This document shows positions 1 through 12,728 of a stretch of 64,000 nucleotides of DNA, piece after piece. The stretch's first letter is position 1; each line of letters begins with the position of its first letter. Source of the DNA: Trichaptum fuscoviolaceum (lineage: Eukaryota > Basidiomycota > Agaricomycetes > Hymenochaetales > Trichaptaceae). Location of the stretch: the NCBI GenBank assembly GCA_910574455.1, contig CAJSYZ010000004.1:1984001-2048000 (forward strand). The letters are read 5' to 3'. Both the position numbers and the translations under genes were made by a program. The notes under the pieces are model-generated. The model was not told the DNA's origin and did not search any database. It saw nothing but the letters and a program-made list of their open reading frames with translations.

Positions 1-1500
1 GAAAAAGGAATGTAAGTGCTCAAATTTGAGGAAGTGTCGGAAGGAAAGGAGTAAGGGGAACAAACGCGAGGACAGAGTATGATGCAAATGAAAGGGGACG
101 CGTCGAGGGCGGAATTAATACCAGACACGAGAATCGCCTAAATCTGGGTTTAGAAATTGAATACCGCCTACTAGTAGTAGTACCCTCAATCGGCTCCGCA
201 AATCTCTCGATATGCATGCCAAATTGTCCGTTTGAGGGAAGCGGCGCGAGTGTGGTACCCACGATCGGTTGGAACAGTCAATGGAATCCTTCGAAGGCAG
301 GGTCAACTTGAATTCAAGTTGGGAATGACGACGCGTCGATGTATGACTCGCCGTCCGTGGGTGTGCAGATCGAGCGCCCGCCTGTCACTGGCAGTCTTTA
401 TCGGCACTGAAAAGCTCCGGCGCAGTAGCTGTGCGGGTGAATGCAAAAAGTATAACACCGGCGGGCGGAATGACGAGAATGGCGATGATAGCTTGATTCG
501 TTTGCGCTTGTGTCCACTGTATACGTCGGCGAGCACGGCGAGCACAACCCAAATACAATCGTTACTGTGAAAGCCTTCATGAGCACGATGCCTGCCGTCC
601 GCATGTTCTCCCCTCTCGTTTGTTCAAGACATCCGTCCTTCCTTCTAACGACATCGAATCAAATTATACGGAGGCTGACTCGAAGTCATTTTCGAGCTTC
701 AGTGGATGCTCCTTTTTCGGGACGTCGTACAAGCATCAGAATCTGTCCCTTAGACATCAACAATGATTATACGGACGAAACGTACCATGTGAGCAATTTG
801 CTTCCGTGCGCCTGGAAACAAACACCAACCACCAACCCCTCTCATCCATTTCCCTCGATTTCTAGGCTATCCTCTCTGGCTGCGCCTACTCCGGACATTA
901 TCATTGAGGAATTAGCGCGGGCTGCGCGTACGTGTCCGGATCAGCCTGAGTCAACTTCCTCCGAGAGCGTCGGGACCGCGCCTTCCATATCAGGAAACTC
1001 GACATCCCGACGGCGCGCCAACTGGAAATCGCAAATTTCAGCGCAAACCTTCATGTCGATAAATCCTAACAGAATCCCCAAGTTTACAAGAGGACCTGAT
1101 CCTTGAAGTCGCCGTTCATTTGACATGAGTTTAGAAGATTATAGTGAAGATCGAAAACTGAAGACAGATGCTCACCTCTAATATCAAAGATCTGTGAACA
1201 CAAGTTCGTCACAAAACATAGGTTCCACGTATATTCGGCGGACAGGAAAGAGAATATCAGGTTCTGAGCTCGCCTTATGACAAAATATCGCTTTCAACTG
1301 TGTCGCCGTAACCCTTGTGCCTGCGCAGGAGCAAATTTCGGAGCATTACATTCCATCCGAAATTGCAGGACAATCCATGTCATTCAAAAGATTGATGATG
1401 TCTCTCTGAAAAAATACAGATTCTCGAGGATATGTCGGCTCTATTTTCGAAGACTCAAGGGCTAGAGAGCAAATAAGCTCGACTACCTGCTAATTCGAAG
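1..1500. other. No gene confidently recognised
   Basis: Open frames exist on both strands. On the plus strand one runs from about 510 to 1106, and short hydrophobic stretches appear on the minus strand around 400-600 and 940-1120. None shows a family motif, and none joins convincingly by splicing. The minus-strand hydrophobic stretch near 420-500 could be the end of a membrane-protein gene, but I cannot assign a frame. Confidence 0.3.
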
Positions 1501-1645
1501 AAATAGATATGCAAATTCATCTTCTGGGAAGGGGTACGCACCTTGGACGGCCAATTGACAGTATTTCAGTACCCGTCTGTGCAATGACCGAGCATATTAC
1601 AATCACCATCTGACCTTCCCATATCCTACCTCCTCGTTCTCGTCC

Positions 1646-1850
1646 TTGCCATTGAGCTTTTTCCCTCGTCCTCGTCCTCCTATTCCTATTCTTCTTCTTC
1701 CTCTCCTTCCCCTCTCCCGACTGACCAAATCTAAACCCCCACCACCAGTTCGTCCACCATCGCATCTCGCTTTCCCCCTTGGTCAAGGTCACCGGACCCA
1801 CCAGATCCTACTCATCACCCACTCTGGACCTACAAAAAATCCGTAACCAT
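1646..1850 (+). promoter_or_regulatory. Pyrimidine-rich tract before an ATG
   Basis: A strongly C+T-rich stretch ends just before an ATG at 1849. Such CT tracts commonly precede transcription start sites of filamentous-fungal genes. The reading frame opened at 1849 gives only 76 codons (hydrophobic start, then basic residues) and matches nothing I recognise. A GT at about 1926 could open an intron. This may be a small gene, a non-coding transcript or a fortuitous tract. Confidence 0.2.
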
Positions 1851-2079
1851 GTCCTTCATCCTGTTCTGCTGCATCTCACGTCTCCCTCGCTACCTTCAGA
1901 CGTACCCAAAGACAAGAAGACGAAGTAACGTAGATTTATGCCATCAGTGGGTTATTCTTCATCGGAGATATAGATTATTTGATCCGCAAATTTTCCCCGA
2001 AAGTGCATGGTTACGAGTGAGAGGAGACAGAGAGTTTGCTTGTGTTGGTCAGCCTGGCATAACAATTCAGCCCGTTTGA

Positions 2080-3319
2080 CTCGACGGCAAATACCGCGGC
2101 AAGCAGCCAACCACCCTCCTCACCTCTTTTCCCGAAAACACTATTTTTCATCATTGTATCAGATCTTGCTCTATGCCTAATGACAATACCGCTTTTGTTG
2201 GCCACAATGGCCTGAAATTGCCTTTGGTGGGGGGTCTTAAGGTGCGTATGTACAATGAGCCATGCGGCAATGCCACGCGCTGATCTCAACCACGGCTATC
2301 CGACCTTTGCTTCTTTAGGATTTAATAGCTAAACAATGGCGATGAAGATAGTAAAGCGAGAATGCGCATATACACGCTATGTACAGTATGCTCGTGGATG
2401 CGGCAAAACTTGCTTCGCATCAACGTTGAGGAGCTGGCTTCACCAGCACTTTGAAAATGGATACCTCGCTTCTGCCACATTTCTTACGACACAATGAGAT
2501 TGAGACGACGGACTTATTTCAAGCTTCTCGAGAACATCGGATGTCTTGGATTTTTTAATTTATGTTGAATCTTTGAGTAGACTTGAGGCGAGTTTGAACC
2601 TGATGATGAGTTGTTATCCAGTGACAAAGCTTAAGGAAGTCAGCCTCTTCAACCACCATGAGAACCCAGATGGTCACTAACCAGCTTGAAGCTTGAAACT
2701 ACGGCGTTCCATTTTATAAGAAACGCCTTAAGTGATCACGGATCATCGGGAATAGAGGCCGACTGGAGAACTCTATGCAAAGCCTATTTCACATGCATCC
2801 GCTATCCCCGACGGTAAATGCAATAAATATTGGTTTAAGTCTAATGCATCATGATAGCCCCCGAATGGAATAGAATTTCACTGTGTGTTTAGCGACACTG
2901 CGCATCTGGTTTAGCTTCAGTAATCGTGAAAGGAGATCGAAGGCGCATCAGCATCTGTGCGGACGACAGTGCTGGATACAAATCGGACTGGTGCAACGCA
3001 GAACGGATTCGGACATGAAGTATCTTTGAAATAACCGTCAAGCAAGACAATATTATCAATACGCGAAAGAAGACCACAGCATATCCTTCGAGGCGACTTT
3101 TTAGACTTGAGCAAATATCAAAATGGAAGCTATAGAAAGTCCCGGAAGACTGTAGGACCTACAGCGGGTAAATGTAGACCTCGGTCCCATTGTCATACCA
3201 TTAAACACTTTCGTTTATACTGTAGTTACATGTATGTACATCATTATCCATCATGTTCGGTACATATAATCTAAACAATTATGAACAGCGTACATGGTTA
3301 ACTACTCCAAAAACACATA
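2080..3319. other. No gene seen
   Basis: Only short, biased frames are present, without splice continuity. This interval lies downstream of the minus-strand regulator gene that ends at 3320 and probably contains its 3' untranslated region. Confidence 0.4.
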
Positions 3320-6300
3320 TCAGTAGAGATAACTAGGCTCATTCAATCCAGTGTTCGTCAAGCGCGGATCTTCCAAAATCGTGCGCCAAGCATCTTCTAT
3401 CATCACATCTACATTGCCGGTTCGGGCGTTCGACGACACGACCGGAACAAAGTTAGGTTGCATACCTCTAATATGGAACTCGAAGTTGTCTGCATTCATG
3501 TTCATCGAGAACATGGAAGGTTCTCTGACGTCCGGTTGTGAGGCTTCGCCAGTCGAGAATGGACTCAGGTCGTTAGAGACCTGTGCTGCTGAGCCATCGC
3601 TGGCGTGGTAGAATCTGTCGTCCGGAGGCATTTGTTGATCCCATCCTGAAGAGCTATACTGCGCCTCCAACGCGTACGAGATTCCCCTATCCGCTTCAAG
3701 GTGTTCCGTGCTCATGCCATTTGGAACGACGTCAACTGTCTGATCCTCTCGACGAGAGGAAGGCAAGAAAGTTTCCGGGTCATATATGGGCGCGAATGAC
3801 GGGTCGGGCGGATTCATCTGTGGCTCCGCGACTGCACGCTCATAGGGCCGACGATGTTGAATTACACGCGACGTCCCCCCGATCATCAGCAGCGCCTCGT
3901 CAACCTCTTCGGTCTTTACTGTCGGAGAACTCGACGCAGAGTTATCAGCCTGCCCCGCCGCCTCCATATTGCTCTGAGCCTTATCCCGAAGGCGCCGCAG
4001 AATTGGCTTCGAACGCGCATGACAAAGTGCACTTGTCATTTATTTTTGTTGCACACGAGAACGTTAAGTACTCACCAGTCCGTTCTTAGCCACTGGGTGA
4101 GTTAAGGCTTTCTCAAACAAATTGATCACCAGATGTAGCTCTCCCAGGGCTGTTTGTGACAGTTCCGACAAAGTATTCGTGGCTGCGATTGACCCAACAA
4201 CTACCTGCATACTCTAGCTAGTAAGCGAAATGCGGCCCTGATCCCAGAAAGAAATGTCTTACCCCACAGCCTAGAGCAAGAACCCATAATGTCCACTGTC
4301 GCAACAGTAAGTAGTTTGACCAGGCAAACTCTTTCTGGAAAGCTCTCAAGATGCTGATCGCACTGGAATATGTCGCCAAAAAGGATGAAGCAAACCTGCT
4401 TCGCAAAGGATCCCCCGGGTTCTCCCGGAGCGCCATGATGAAGAAATTACGATGGATGAAGAAGAGGACTAAGTGAAAGGCAGATAATGAGTTTTTCGCC
4501 AATTCGGATCGTAATAGTCAGAGCCTTGACAAACCTGCCTCGCTGTGCAGCACCTTGATGAGGTGCTGCATAGAGTTTGTTGAATACGGAGCCCCCAACA
4601 CGGGGGATGGGCTGGTGATGTCGGGATGCTCGCGTACCTTCCGGTCTAGTTCCAGGATGTCGGAGTACTTCATCGGTCGGGCCGTGCACATCTTTCGAAC
4701 GACGATCTGAGCAACTTTCGTTGCATACTCGGTTTTCCATCTCCAGACTGCAGAGGATAAGACACCGTAAGCTTTCTCCCCAATGCTTCAACTCATGGCT
4801 TATATAATCTAATTCACTCACAACCTTGCGAAACACTTCCGTCGACATTTATCACAACGTCATCATCATCCGGAAACTTGCAGTTGATTTCGTCCAAGTG
4901 GAGCATCAGAGGCCTCCCCGATCCCATGGACTGTGTTTAATGACTAAGTCAGCAGATTACTGAACCATAATAATTTCTAGCATACCTTGCAAACATCCAT
5001 TGCATATAGTTCCCAGAATAGATTACGACGCCGTTGAATCAGCTTCTGCTCGATGTTCCACCTCTCCGGGTCCCAATCTTTCCGAAGACTCAATAAGAGG
5101 CCGTAGAATGTAATAGATATTATGAAGGTAACGTACGAAGGCCAATCTGACAACAATTTGTTTCATGAGAGGGGCCCGGAATATAATACGCCTAACGTAA
5201 GCGGGGTAAGTGGCTACTCACAGTGACGCCTAGACAGTGGGCTAATGACAGAAGCTTGAAGGCCGATTCGATCGTCTGCGCGCTCGCGCTGTGGAAATCG
5301 TAGGCGCCGATGAGCGCGACGGCCTGCACGGTCGCCAGCGACGTTCCTTCGAAAACGGAGTGGAGGCTCAGTGCGCTACGCGCGAGCTGCCGGTACGTCT
5401 CACCCTCCTCGTTGCACGCGTCGAGCGTCAGGTCCCCGGCAGCGCCACATGCGAAGACTGCCAGTAACAGTGCAAGCTGGTGCTCAACGATATCCGGGCT
5501 GCCATCCCGTGTCACCCTCGTTGCGGCTGATGATGGTGAGTGGACGGCACCGCGTGCGACAGGCGTGCGCTCTGCGCCGGCATCGCCGCGACGCTGGTAG
5601 AATTTGGGGAGTAATTCCTCCATGATTTGCTCGCGTTTGACTGGGCGGAAGAAGAAGGATATATGTTGCAGGTACGCCTCGACAAGTGCCGTTGCGCGGT
5701 CGTATGACGGCAAATGGGACTCAAGCGTTGCCAGGATCTTGTCTTTCGGGTCGTGGACAGGAGAGAAGGGGAACGAGCAGGTAAGGTGGGTGATTTCCGG
5801 TGGCAGCATTGCGTACGCTTTCTTCTTAACCTTTTCTGAACTTCCATCGAATGCAGTCTACTCATACGATCAGGCGTCTGGCACTGTGAGATGTATTTCA
5901 TGCTTACCGCTATTATTGCCTACGAATTACAAGGTCTGGGTAGAAATCTTGTGTGATACATGTACAATCGTAGGTGTAACTCACCTCTGCCCCTGAACGG
6001 CCAACAAAGTGCGTTAGCCCCTTCTCCGTTATTGTGAGAGTCCCGAAGTCATCATATATATCTGCATCCGCAGAGTCGGGAGAATCTTCAGAGTCATCGG
6101 AATGCGACACGGTCTTGATCTCAAGGAGGTCTTTCGTGAGTAACGGATGGGGCGCAGAAGATACCCGTGTTTGTAGAATCTTCAACGCATCTTCGAGCTG
6201 TCGAATTCGCTTACTCATTTGAAGCAGCTTTTTGCATAGTTTACTGTCTGCTTTAGCACTACATCAGAATTGTTAGAGATATGCTTTCTGTTGAGAAGGG

Positions 6301-6805
6301 AAAAGGGTTTTGAAAGTAACCTTGATGGCGTTTTGGATGGAAGTGTACCTGTGCGAAGACGAATAAGAAAAATACGAACGCCGCACTGTGTGACTGTTGG
6401 GGATTTCTCACCGGTTGGACAGACCGACTGACATCCGCGACGTACGCAAGAGGAGCAGGGAATCTGTGCATGGAGTTAGACCGCAATCAACCAGAGTCTC
6501 CTCCACAGCTCTTCCGTACCTTCTTGTCGCATTTAAGTTTCTGGCTTCATGTCATGCGGGATCAGCAAAATACATTGGTATATATGGAAATTGACGTACC
6601 GGCGGCATTCTGCACAGGAAATCTCTCCTCGTGTTCTCCTGTAATCTAGCTGAACCTCTTTTTCTGAGCGAGGACGAGAAGGTATCGCCGGCCCCTGACT
6701 TGAATCAGGTGTGAAATCGCCCATCGTGTACGACCCCGGAGATTCCACTTTGTCTTTCGCTCGGACCGCAACAGAACTAGAAGTGGGCGTAGTAGAGCTT
6801 GGCAT
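3320..6805 (-). CDS. Zn(II)2Cys6 fungal transcription factor
   Basis: Probable sequence-specific nuclear regulator. After a ~68-codon N-terminal exon, a binuclear zinc cluster is assembled from three exons. Its spacing is C-x2-C-x6-C-x5-C-x2-C-x8-C, starting ISCAECRRQKLKCDKK and continuing IPCSSCVRRGC. A coiled-coil segment follows (SKRIRQLEDALKILQ, near 6200), then an acidic linker. The long exon 5192-5809 carries the fungal-specific TF middle region (FACGAAGDLTLDA, SAQTIESAFKLLSLA). An exon near 5000 has the typical RRRNLFWELYAMD box, followed by SGRPLMLHLDE. The C-terminal exon 3320-4039 is disordered and Ser/Pro/acid-rich, a likely activation region. I see no internal stop once the short introns are removed. 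A decayed paralogue lies at 38.1-40.2 kb. The regulon cannot be read from the sequence. Confidence 0.88.
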
Positions 6806-7630
6806 TTAGTCTTATGAAGTCACTTGATGAGGGTGAATGATTGACATACATTGCACGCAGGTGTTCCTCCTTCTATATAAAATGCCGGCGGCTTGCGTTC
6901 CCCGACTTTCAGTCCGGATGCAACGTGGATTTGCAACTTTTCCCCCCGTAATCTTGTCAAGCTCAAATCTGAAGAACTAGGAATAGACGACGATAGGGTA
7001 GCAGAGAGGGAGCGTGGGGGGTAGACGCTATGCAGCTTGATAAGGGAGAGAGTAGGAGAGAGTCTGTGATAAAGTCGGGCTGCATACTCTGGATGTCGAG
7101 GATGACGGCCGGGTTGCGCGGCCTAAAATCCTCCTCGGAAACATAACCAGAATGACGAATCCGCGGTTACTCATACATCCGAACAGTAGTGAGTGATTAC
7201 GCATATGAATACTTTGCATGTTTCATCGAAAGAAAAGAAGATTCATGACTCATTCCGATCATTATTGAACGGGTGTATAATCTGCATCGAACTAGATAAA
7301 ACATGTCAGATGTATAAAAATAACAAACATATGAACGACCTGCCCGCTCTCAATCATGTAGACATAAAGTCTTCTGAGTTACTAATCCTATGGTTCTTCT
7401 TTACTGGCATGAAGTGTAAGTTTGTGGTCGGGTGCCCTTAGAGTAAGGACGAAAGTATACTTAGGTGGTGGTTGAAAGCAGCACTAAGTCACAGACTCGG
7501 ACTCGGAGCACTATGTAGGCGTGATGAAGTCACGGGGTCTTATGCGTAGCACGTGTTCTTGTTGTCAGACTTGATTACCTCGTCTTCCCGGGGCAAACAA
7601 ATGCACCTGGTCCGTGCGCACTAGACCCTG
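6806..7630. other. Intergenic region between regulator and U2 gene
   Basis: This is the upstream region of the minus-strand regulator and the distal promoter of the U2 snRNA gene. No coding exon is supported. The 7200-7440 part is AT-rich. Confidence 0.4.
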
Positions 7631-7631
7631 G

Positions 7632-7639
7632 TATATAAA
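7632..7639 (+). promoter_or_regulatory. TATA box of U2 snRNA gene
   Basis: TATATAAA lies about 30 bp before the expected U2 5' end. This fits a polymerase II snRNA promoter that uses a TATA element. Confidence 0.65.
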
Positions 7640-7663
7640 CCGGCCGGGGTACATTCTTGAAAC

Positions 7664-7850
7664 CTTACCACTCTGGCCTTTTGGCTTAGATCAAGTGTAG
7701 TATCTGTTCTTAATAGTTTAACCACTATTATGAGGGCACCGCCCTCATTCTTGGTTATCTAATTTTTGCCGCCCTTGATCGTCTGAGCTCTGCTTGCAAC
7801 TCGGACGACGCGATGACCTTGCTACTGCACTGCCGGCTTGTGTCGTCGGG
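7664..7850 (+). ncRNA. U2 spliceosomal snRNA
   Basis: U2 base-pairs with the intron branch site in the spliceosome. The 5' domain is nearly the universal U2 sequence: GGCCTTTTGGCTTAGATC followed by AAGTGTAGTATCTGTTCTT, with the branch-site-recognising GTAGTA at 7697-7702. Stem-loop IIa is visible as TAATAGT/ACTATTA (7711-7730) and IIb as TGAGGG/CCCTCA (7731-7746). An Sm-binding site AATTTTTG lies at 7761-7768. A following stem, CGTCTGAG with CTCGGACG (7780-7807), fits stem-loop III. The exact 5' end is about 30 nt after the TATA box. The 3' end is approximate because stem-loop IV is harder to delimit. Confidence 0.9.
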
Positions 7851-9151
7851 GGATCTTCTTTCCTCTTCGCTGCTTTTCCTACTTCTCCAGTTTTATTACC
7901 GGAAGATGGTGATCAGCGAATGGACAAAGATCGTATTTCTTCTATCTCTATGATGAAATCATTATTTTTCTCAATGTCTCAGGATAGTGTCGTTGTATCA
8001 TATGTAGTTACTATTACATGAATATTTTTGCACGAATTTTGCTGAATCTTTTCTTGCAGGAACTACTCGGCTGATTGCATGCTCGGGTTTCGCGATCTTT
8101 TCAGATTCATGGAAAGGTCTCTCAGAATCAGTGGTCGTAGGCTTTCCGAACAACCTACTTCAAATCATCCTGCCTCGGCTCCGGAATTCTTGTCCGCTAT
8201 TGTAGTTTAGCCGAAGGAGATTTAGGACCCTTCACTTCGGACCGCATGTCTGGTGCTAAACTTTGGGCCACTGGTCGGAGACCTAAGTGCTGTTGGCTAA
8301 AAAAGCTTGTCAAGTATCTTAACTATTATTAAAATTTATAGGTGTTCTTTACATAAGCTCAACAGATATTACAGCTTGATGTACAGTACCTCTCTTTAAA
8401 CATAAGGAATTGTCAGTGTTAGAGATAAGGACTCCAGATAAATGATTGCTGAAGTAAGTCTATCTCCTCAATGCATGAGAAACAAACAGAAATCAACTCT
8501 CCTTTGTCATTGACAGAAGATCCCAACTTGATGGATCAGTCATAATAGCACTTTTGTTCATTCTTATTGTCTGGAATATTGTTCTTAACTCGGCGGAGCT
8601 GCTAACTAAGAAAAATAAGTTACTGTCAAGATTCTGGCCACCTTTTCTCATTTTCCATGCCTTTCCGCCATGGATCCCAACATGGGCAGACCATCCCGGT
8701 TGCAGAATTCCACTGTTGCAGTCGCATTGCAAAACCCATTTCCCGACTCATACAAGTTCCCAATCACATGACCCGTAATGTACCACTGACCCGGCAACCA
8801 CACACGCATATGCACACTCATTTACAATGAGCCACCACAGCGCACGAACATTCACTTACCAACTTACGCTTGTTAATCAACCTAGTACCTCAAGGTGACG
8901 ACCCACAACCGCCTGGCACACCTAGTCTGGCTAGCCTTGGCCATGGAGAAGACACTGATGTCTATGGCCACACAGCAACCCTCTGGAATGACAGGGTTAA
9001 CATGACCAGTCATGCAGTTGTAGCATGTATCTTTTGTAGTAGATAGATGTGTGTTGCGCAAGGACACTTAGCATAGATTAACTATACAGTCTTTATGAAG
9101 TAGATAAATAGTTGTAGGCATCATAAGGAGCACCCCACTTTTGACCTCTTG

Positions 9152-9234
9152 TGGAGTGCTTCCTTAGGTGTGATCTCTCTCTTTTCTCCTGTGTAGTTAG
9201 TTGTGCAATACTTACTTATGGAGTGCTTCCTTAG
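9152..9234 (+). repeat. 16-bp direct repeat
   Basis: TGGAGTGCTTCCTTAG occurs at 9152-9167 and again, identical, at 9219-9234, 67 bp apart. Confidence 0.7.
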
Positions 9235-9275
9235 AGATCTGCTTTCTTGATGTCCAAAGCAGTAAAGAGTCCTTG

Positions 9276-9313
9276 CTAGGGCATGACTCGGGTGCACCTG
9301 TGTCATGCCCTAG
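9276..9313. repeat. Perfect 12-bp inverted repeat
   Basis: CTAGGGCATGAC at 9276-9287 is the exact reverse complement of GTCATGCCCTAG at 9302-9313, with a 14-nt loop. It could form a hairpin or mark a transposon end. No gene terminator role can be assigned. Confidence 0.7.
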
Positions 9314-9993
9314 ACCTTGCTGGCCTTGAGAATCCTGCAATGCACCACAGATAGAATCCCGCATGTTCCTCAGCCAGATTCCCATGCTCATTTCCCATCA
9401 TCTGGCAAACTGTTTCTGCATGATTTCCCGCCTCAGTTCCCGACAGTTGTAACAGTTACAATTACCATGTCAGATGAGTCACAGTGACAATTTAGATGAG
9501 TGGGAAATCTCCTATCCATGTCATTGCATTGAGTTGAAAGAACCTACTTCATAGCAATTCTTTACCTTGTTCTTTGAGTTCATACCAAAGCTCCCAAAAG
9601 CTGATGTTCCCACAAAAACAATGGACGGAAGGTGGACCCTGACAATGGTTGGGCCTTGGCTAAAATGTTATAAGCCAGACTCTCCCTACGGGAGGAAATG
9701 GGTCCCCCTCAACTTTACCTGGACCCTGAGGCCTCGGCCTCTACCGTGGGAGGGTTTGGGTAGGAGACTGGGTCATTGGTTAAAAATTGTGTGAGGAGAA
9801 GGATTTTGTTCAAGTGGGTTTCGGAATTGCTGGATGTGGCCTTTCCCCACTACGGTAGTAATATGCTTTTAGATGCAGTGATCCTATAGCATAGCCTCAA
9901 AGAACTGTGCAACTGATTTTCAAACTATAACTATGATACCCGTGACTCTGTACACATACGCTCTCAACATCCTTGGGTATAAATCCTTATCAA

Positions 9994-11103
9994 ATGATAA
10001 TTAAAGGCGAAGAGATTCCTCAAGTCAGTGTGAGTTGCACACGAATCAACCTGGTTCCATAAACTAATATGCTTCATTCAGGATGTTGGTGTAGACATAC
10101 CTCCTCCCTACTCAGAAACATCTCTGTCATCGGTATCTGGAACGACGACGTTCTCATCGGAATCACAAAGGGCCGTGAACGCATCTACGAGTAATTCGAG
10201 GTCGCTGCCTACAACACCAGACAGCTCCTCTACCTCTCCATTCTCCGATCTATCATCGTCAAGTACATCCACAGCAGACGGATTAACGCCTGGATTCAAC
10301 CATCCGAATCCACCACCTTCGAATGTGCGTCGTACGAGCTGCGTGCGCCTCCGGCAGGAGAACTGGGTGCTGAAAGGTCAGTATACGATTGACCCGTACC
10401 TTCCTATACCTGAGGACATCCGCACGACGGAGCACATGGACACCGACGCAGAGATGAAGAACATGAGCCTTGATTGTCGGAATGGGAACATCAATGCAGA
10501 GGTCTGGATTGTGGGTGGTCCGGACGTCATTGATGGCGCACATTCGACGGGCGTCAAAAGGGCGTTGTTGGAGGCGCGGGGGCAGAACGGATTTGTTACA
10601 GTGAGAGTGGTGCGTCCTCCTGCTGTCATAATTCAGTGCCTGTGCTAAAGTTTTTCTGATCTTTTCCTTCAGAATGCCGATCATCTCCATCCCTTTGATT
10701 TGCAAGTCAGCGCCCGAAATGGCGGGGTGACGGTCGCGCTTCCCTCTTCCTTCTCCGGTCCTCTGACAACGATAACTCAAAATGGATGGGTCACCATCTC
10801 GTCTGCCTTGGCTGCCAATGTCACCACATTCTCCGACGTGCGCGGTACAAAGAAATGTTTTGTCGGAGACTTCGCGTCGTCTGGCTACGGTTCGTTCACA
10901 CAGTATCTATTGGGGAATTGCCATTTTCTTATTATGACACAGGACGAGGACCTTGGGCCGGCTCTTCGCTGGAGATCAATTGCACAAACGGCCGGATAAA
11001 GCTATCGTACGTCGATGAAGTGAAGGAGAAGGAATCCAAACCGAGGAGCAAGAGCACCAGTGGTTTCCTCACACGCATGTTTAGCACCAGTTCGAACCCA
11101 TGA
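9994..11103 (+). CDS. DUF7330-like protein
   Basis: Biochemical function unknown; the family is common in Agaricomycetes. I start it at the ATG at 9994 because a 12-codon first exon (MIIKGEEIPQVS) ends at a GTGAGT donor and joins in frame to 10082, giving the usual IPPPYSE proline-rich segment. Exons are about 9994-10029, 10082-10600, 10673-10889 and 10943-11103, for roughly 310 residues. After a Ser/Thr-rich linker comes a series of beta-strand-like units: LDCRNGNINAEVWIVGG, VSARNGGVTVALPSSFSGP, then a GDF..GYG..PW segment and a C-terminal LEINCTNGRIKLSYVDE. This matches the family layout. The second donor could lie 6 nt downstream. The gene converges on a paralogue ending at 11414. Confidence 0.75.
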
Positions 11104-11413
11104 TCACTAAATCCGCACTTCGTCGCAACGATCAGTTTCTCCTGTCTCCCAACCGTTCATCTATCTATTTTACCATCTGCTGCGGATACCTGTATGACTG
11201 CATGTAAAACTTTGTGTTTCCATAGACGAGGAGCAAATGCATTTAATATGTCAAGTATGGACTATCGCGGTGAAAAATACAACGAGAAATGTCTAGTTTG
11301 TGATCGTACATAAGAAGCGACTGCATTGATACATACATGAAAGCGAAAATAGCTGTGCATATGAGCGTTAATCAAGAAAACAATTATATGAAATAGAGAG
11401 AAAGTGGAAGCAT

Positions 11414-12728
11414 TTACGACCGAGCTTTGGTTATTAACTTAGAGAAAAGGGTGTTATCCGGCTTCATCAGCCCGAACGAAGGATCGTTATCGAAGAATAT
11501 GCTGATAATCCCAGAGCGACTGTCGATATAGAGCGAATCCAGTGTTTCTTTGGGTTCAACTAGAACAAGAGGTTTCAGGCAAGCTTCGATCAGCACAAAG
11601 CATAAACTCACTTTGATCCGCGGCCATGCCTAGGAAGTATCTTCCTTTGGCATTCCGTCGTTGCTCACTCTCCGTTTTTACCACTTCCTGGATTTCCTGC
11701 GAGAAATGGACAGGCTGCCGAGGCGATATTCGCGCAGCGGTATCCGCAATGGGACAATCCGCCGTGAGATTGTCGGCGTCGTTGTTAATGTAGATATAGC
11801 CTGTAAATCCACGTGGTATAGCAACTGCAATAGATCCTTCGAGAGAGGAGAGTTTTATTCGGAGAAGCTGATGGAGTTGAGTACGCTGAGAAGTGACGGC
11901 GAGACAGTCAGCCTTGACAAAAACAAAAAAGACATGCAACACACAATTTTGACTGAAATCGAACCCTTCTCCGACCTTGCATCTATGACTGTCGGTTTTC
12001 GAGATGCCCGTTCGCGGGGTGGCGGTGGAGATCGATAAGTCCATCCATCAGTCCAGTAATCATCATCACCATCCTCACCGCCGTCGCTCGCACAGCGCTT
12101 CACGTTCCACGCCCCGGCCCGGTTGCGACTCCGAAACGCGCTTCCCTCTCTCACCCACACATCCGCACATATATCGCCCGTCCTAGTAGCTAAAGACAAG
12201 TTGCATCTTTCGTCACTCCCGGCGATGCCCTCGGGGAGCAAACAATCTGGCACGTCCAACAGCGGGTCGATTACAAACGGGTCTGTGATGCCTGCGACCT
12301 CGCGCTCAATATAGACGTTGTTTGACGCTCGCAGGTGTTTTGGAGGGGCTTTCAGGAACGGCAGAGGCGATGAACTTGGAGACGGCGAGGGAGGGGGAAC
12401 GAGCGTGCTCGAGCTCGTGAGCGCTGATGCATGGGAGACGGTGAGAGTAGACAGTGAAGCAGAGCGTGGGTGGGCCCCGCATATCGCGACCGGATTCGAG
12501 CTCGAGGCAGTCGATCTGCTGAGCGTGCTGGATAGCGATACAACACTATTCAGAGGTTTGACTATAAATCCGCTCCTAGAGTACGGCGGAAGTGATTCGA
12601 CTTTCGACTTAGTCCTGGTTAGTGATGAGTTTGGGTCCTGGCAGTAATCTAGTTAGTGTGATAAGCTCGGAAGAATGCAAGCTATAGCACACCTTCTCTT
12701 GCGCATCTATAAGGTCCAAGAGAATCAT
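11414..12728 (-). CDS. DUF7330-like protein, second copy
   Basis: Diverged paralogue of the neighbouring 9994-11103 gene, on the opposite strand. Exons are about 12693-12728, 11945-12637, 11612-11885 and 11414-11559, for roughly 382 residues. The 12-codon first exon (MILLDLIDAQEK) and proline-tyrosine segment (SLPPYSRSG) mirror the sister gene. Shared core blocks are CNLSLATRTGDICADVWV, SLEGSIAVAIPRGFTGY and LDSLYIDSRSGIISIFF. A long Ser/Pro-rich linker and an acidic GGEDGDDDYW insertion are specific to this copy. No stop codon interrupts the spliced frame. Molecular function is unknown. Confidence 0.72.

Larger units (their letters stand above)
7860..9993. other. Gene-poor stretch, possible retroelement debris
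   Basis: No coding exon is supported. A 16-bp direct repeat and a 12-bp inverted repeat (listed separately) lie at 9152-9313. An open frame at 9567-9794 has no recognisable motif. The pattern is compatible with an eroded LTR or MITE, but no LTR boundaries, primer-binding site or polyprotein frame could be found. Confidence 0.35.
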
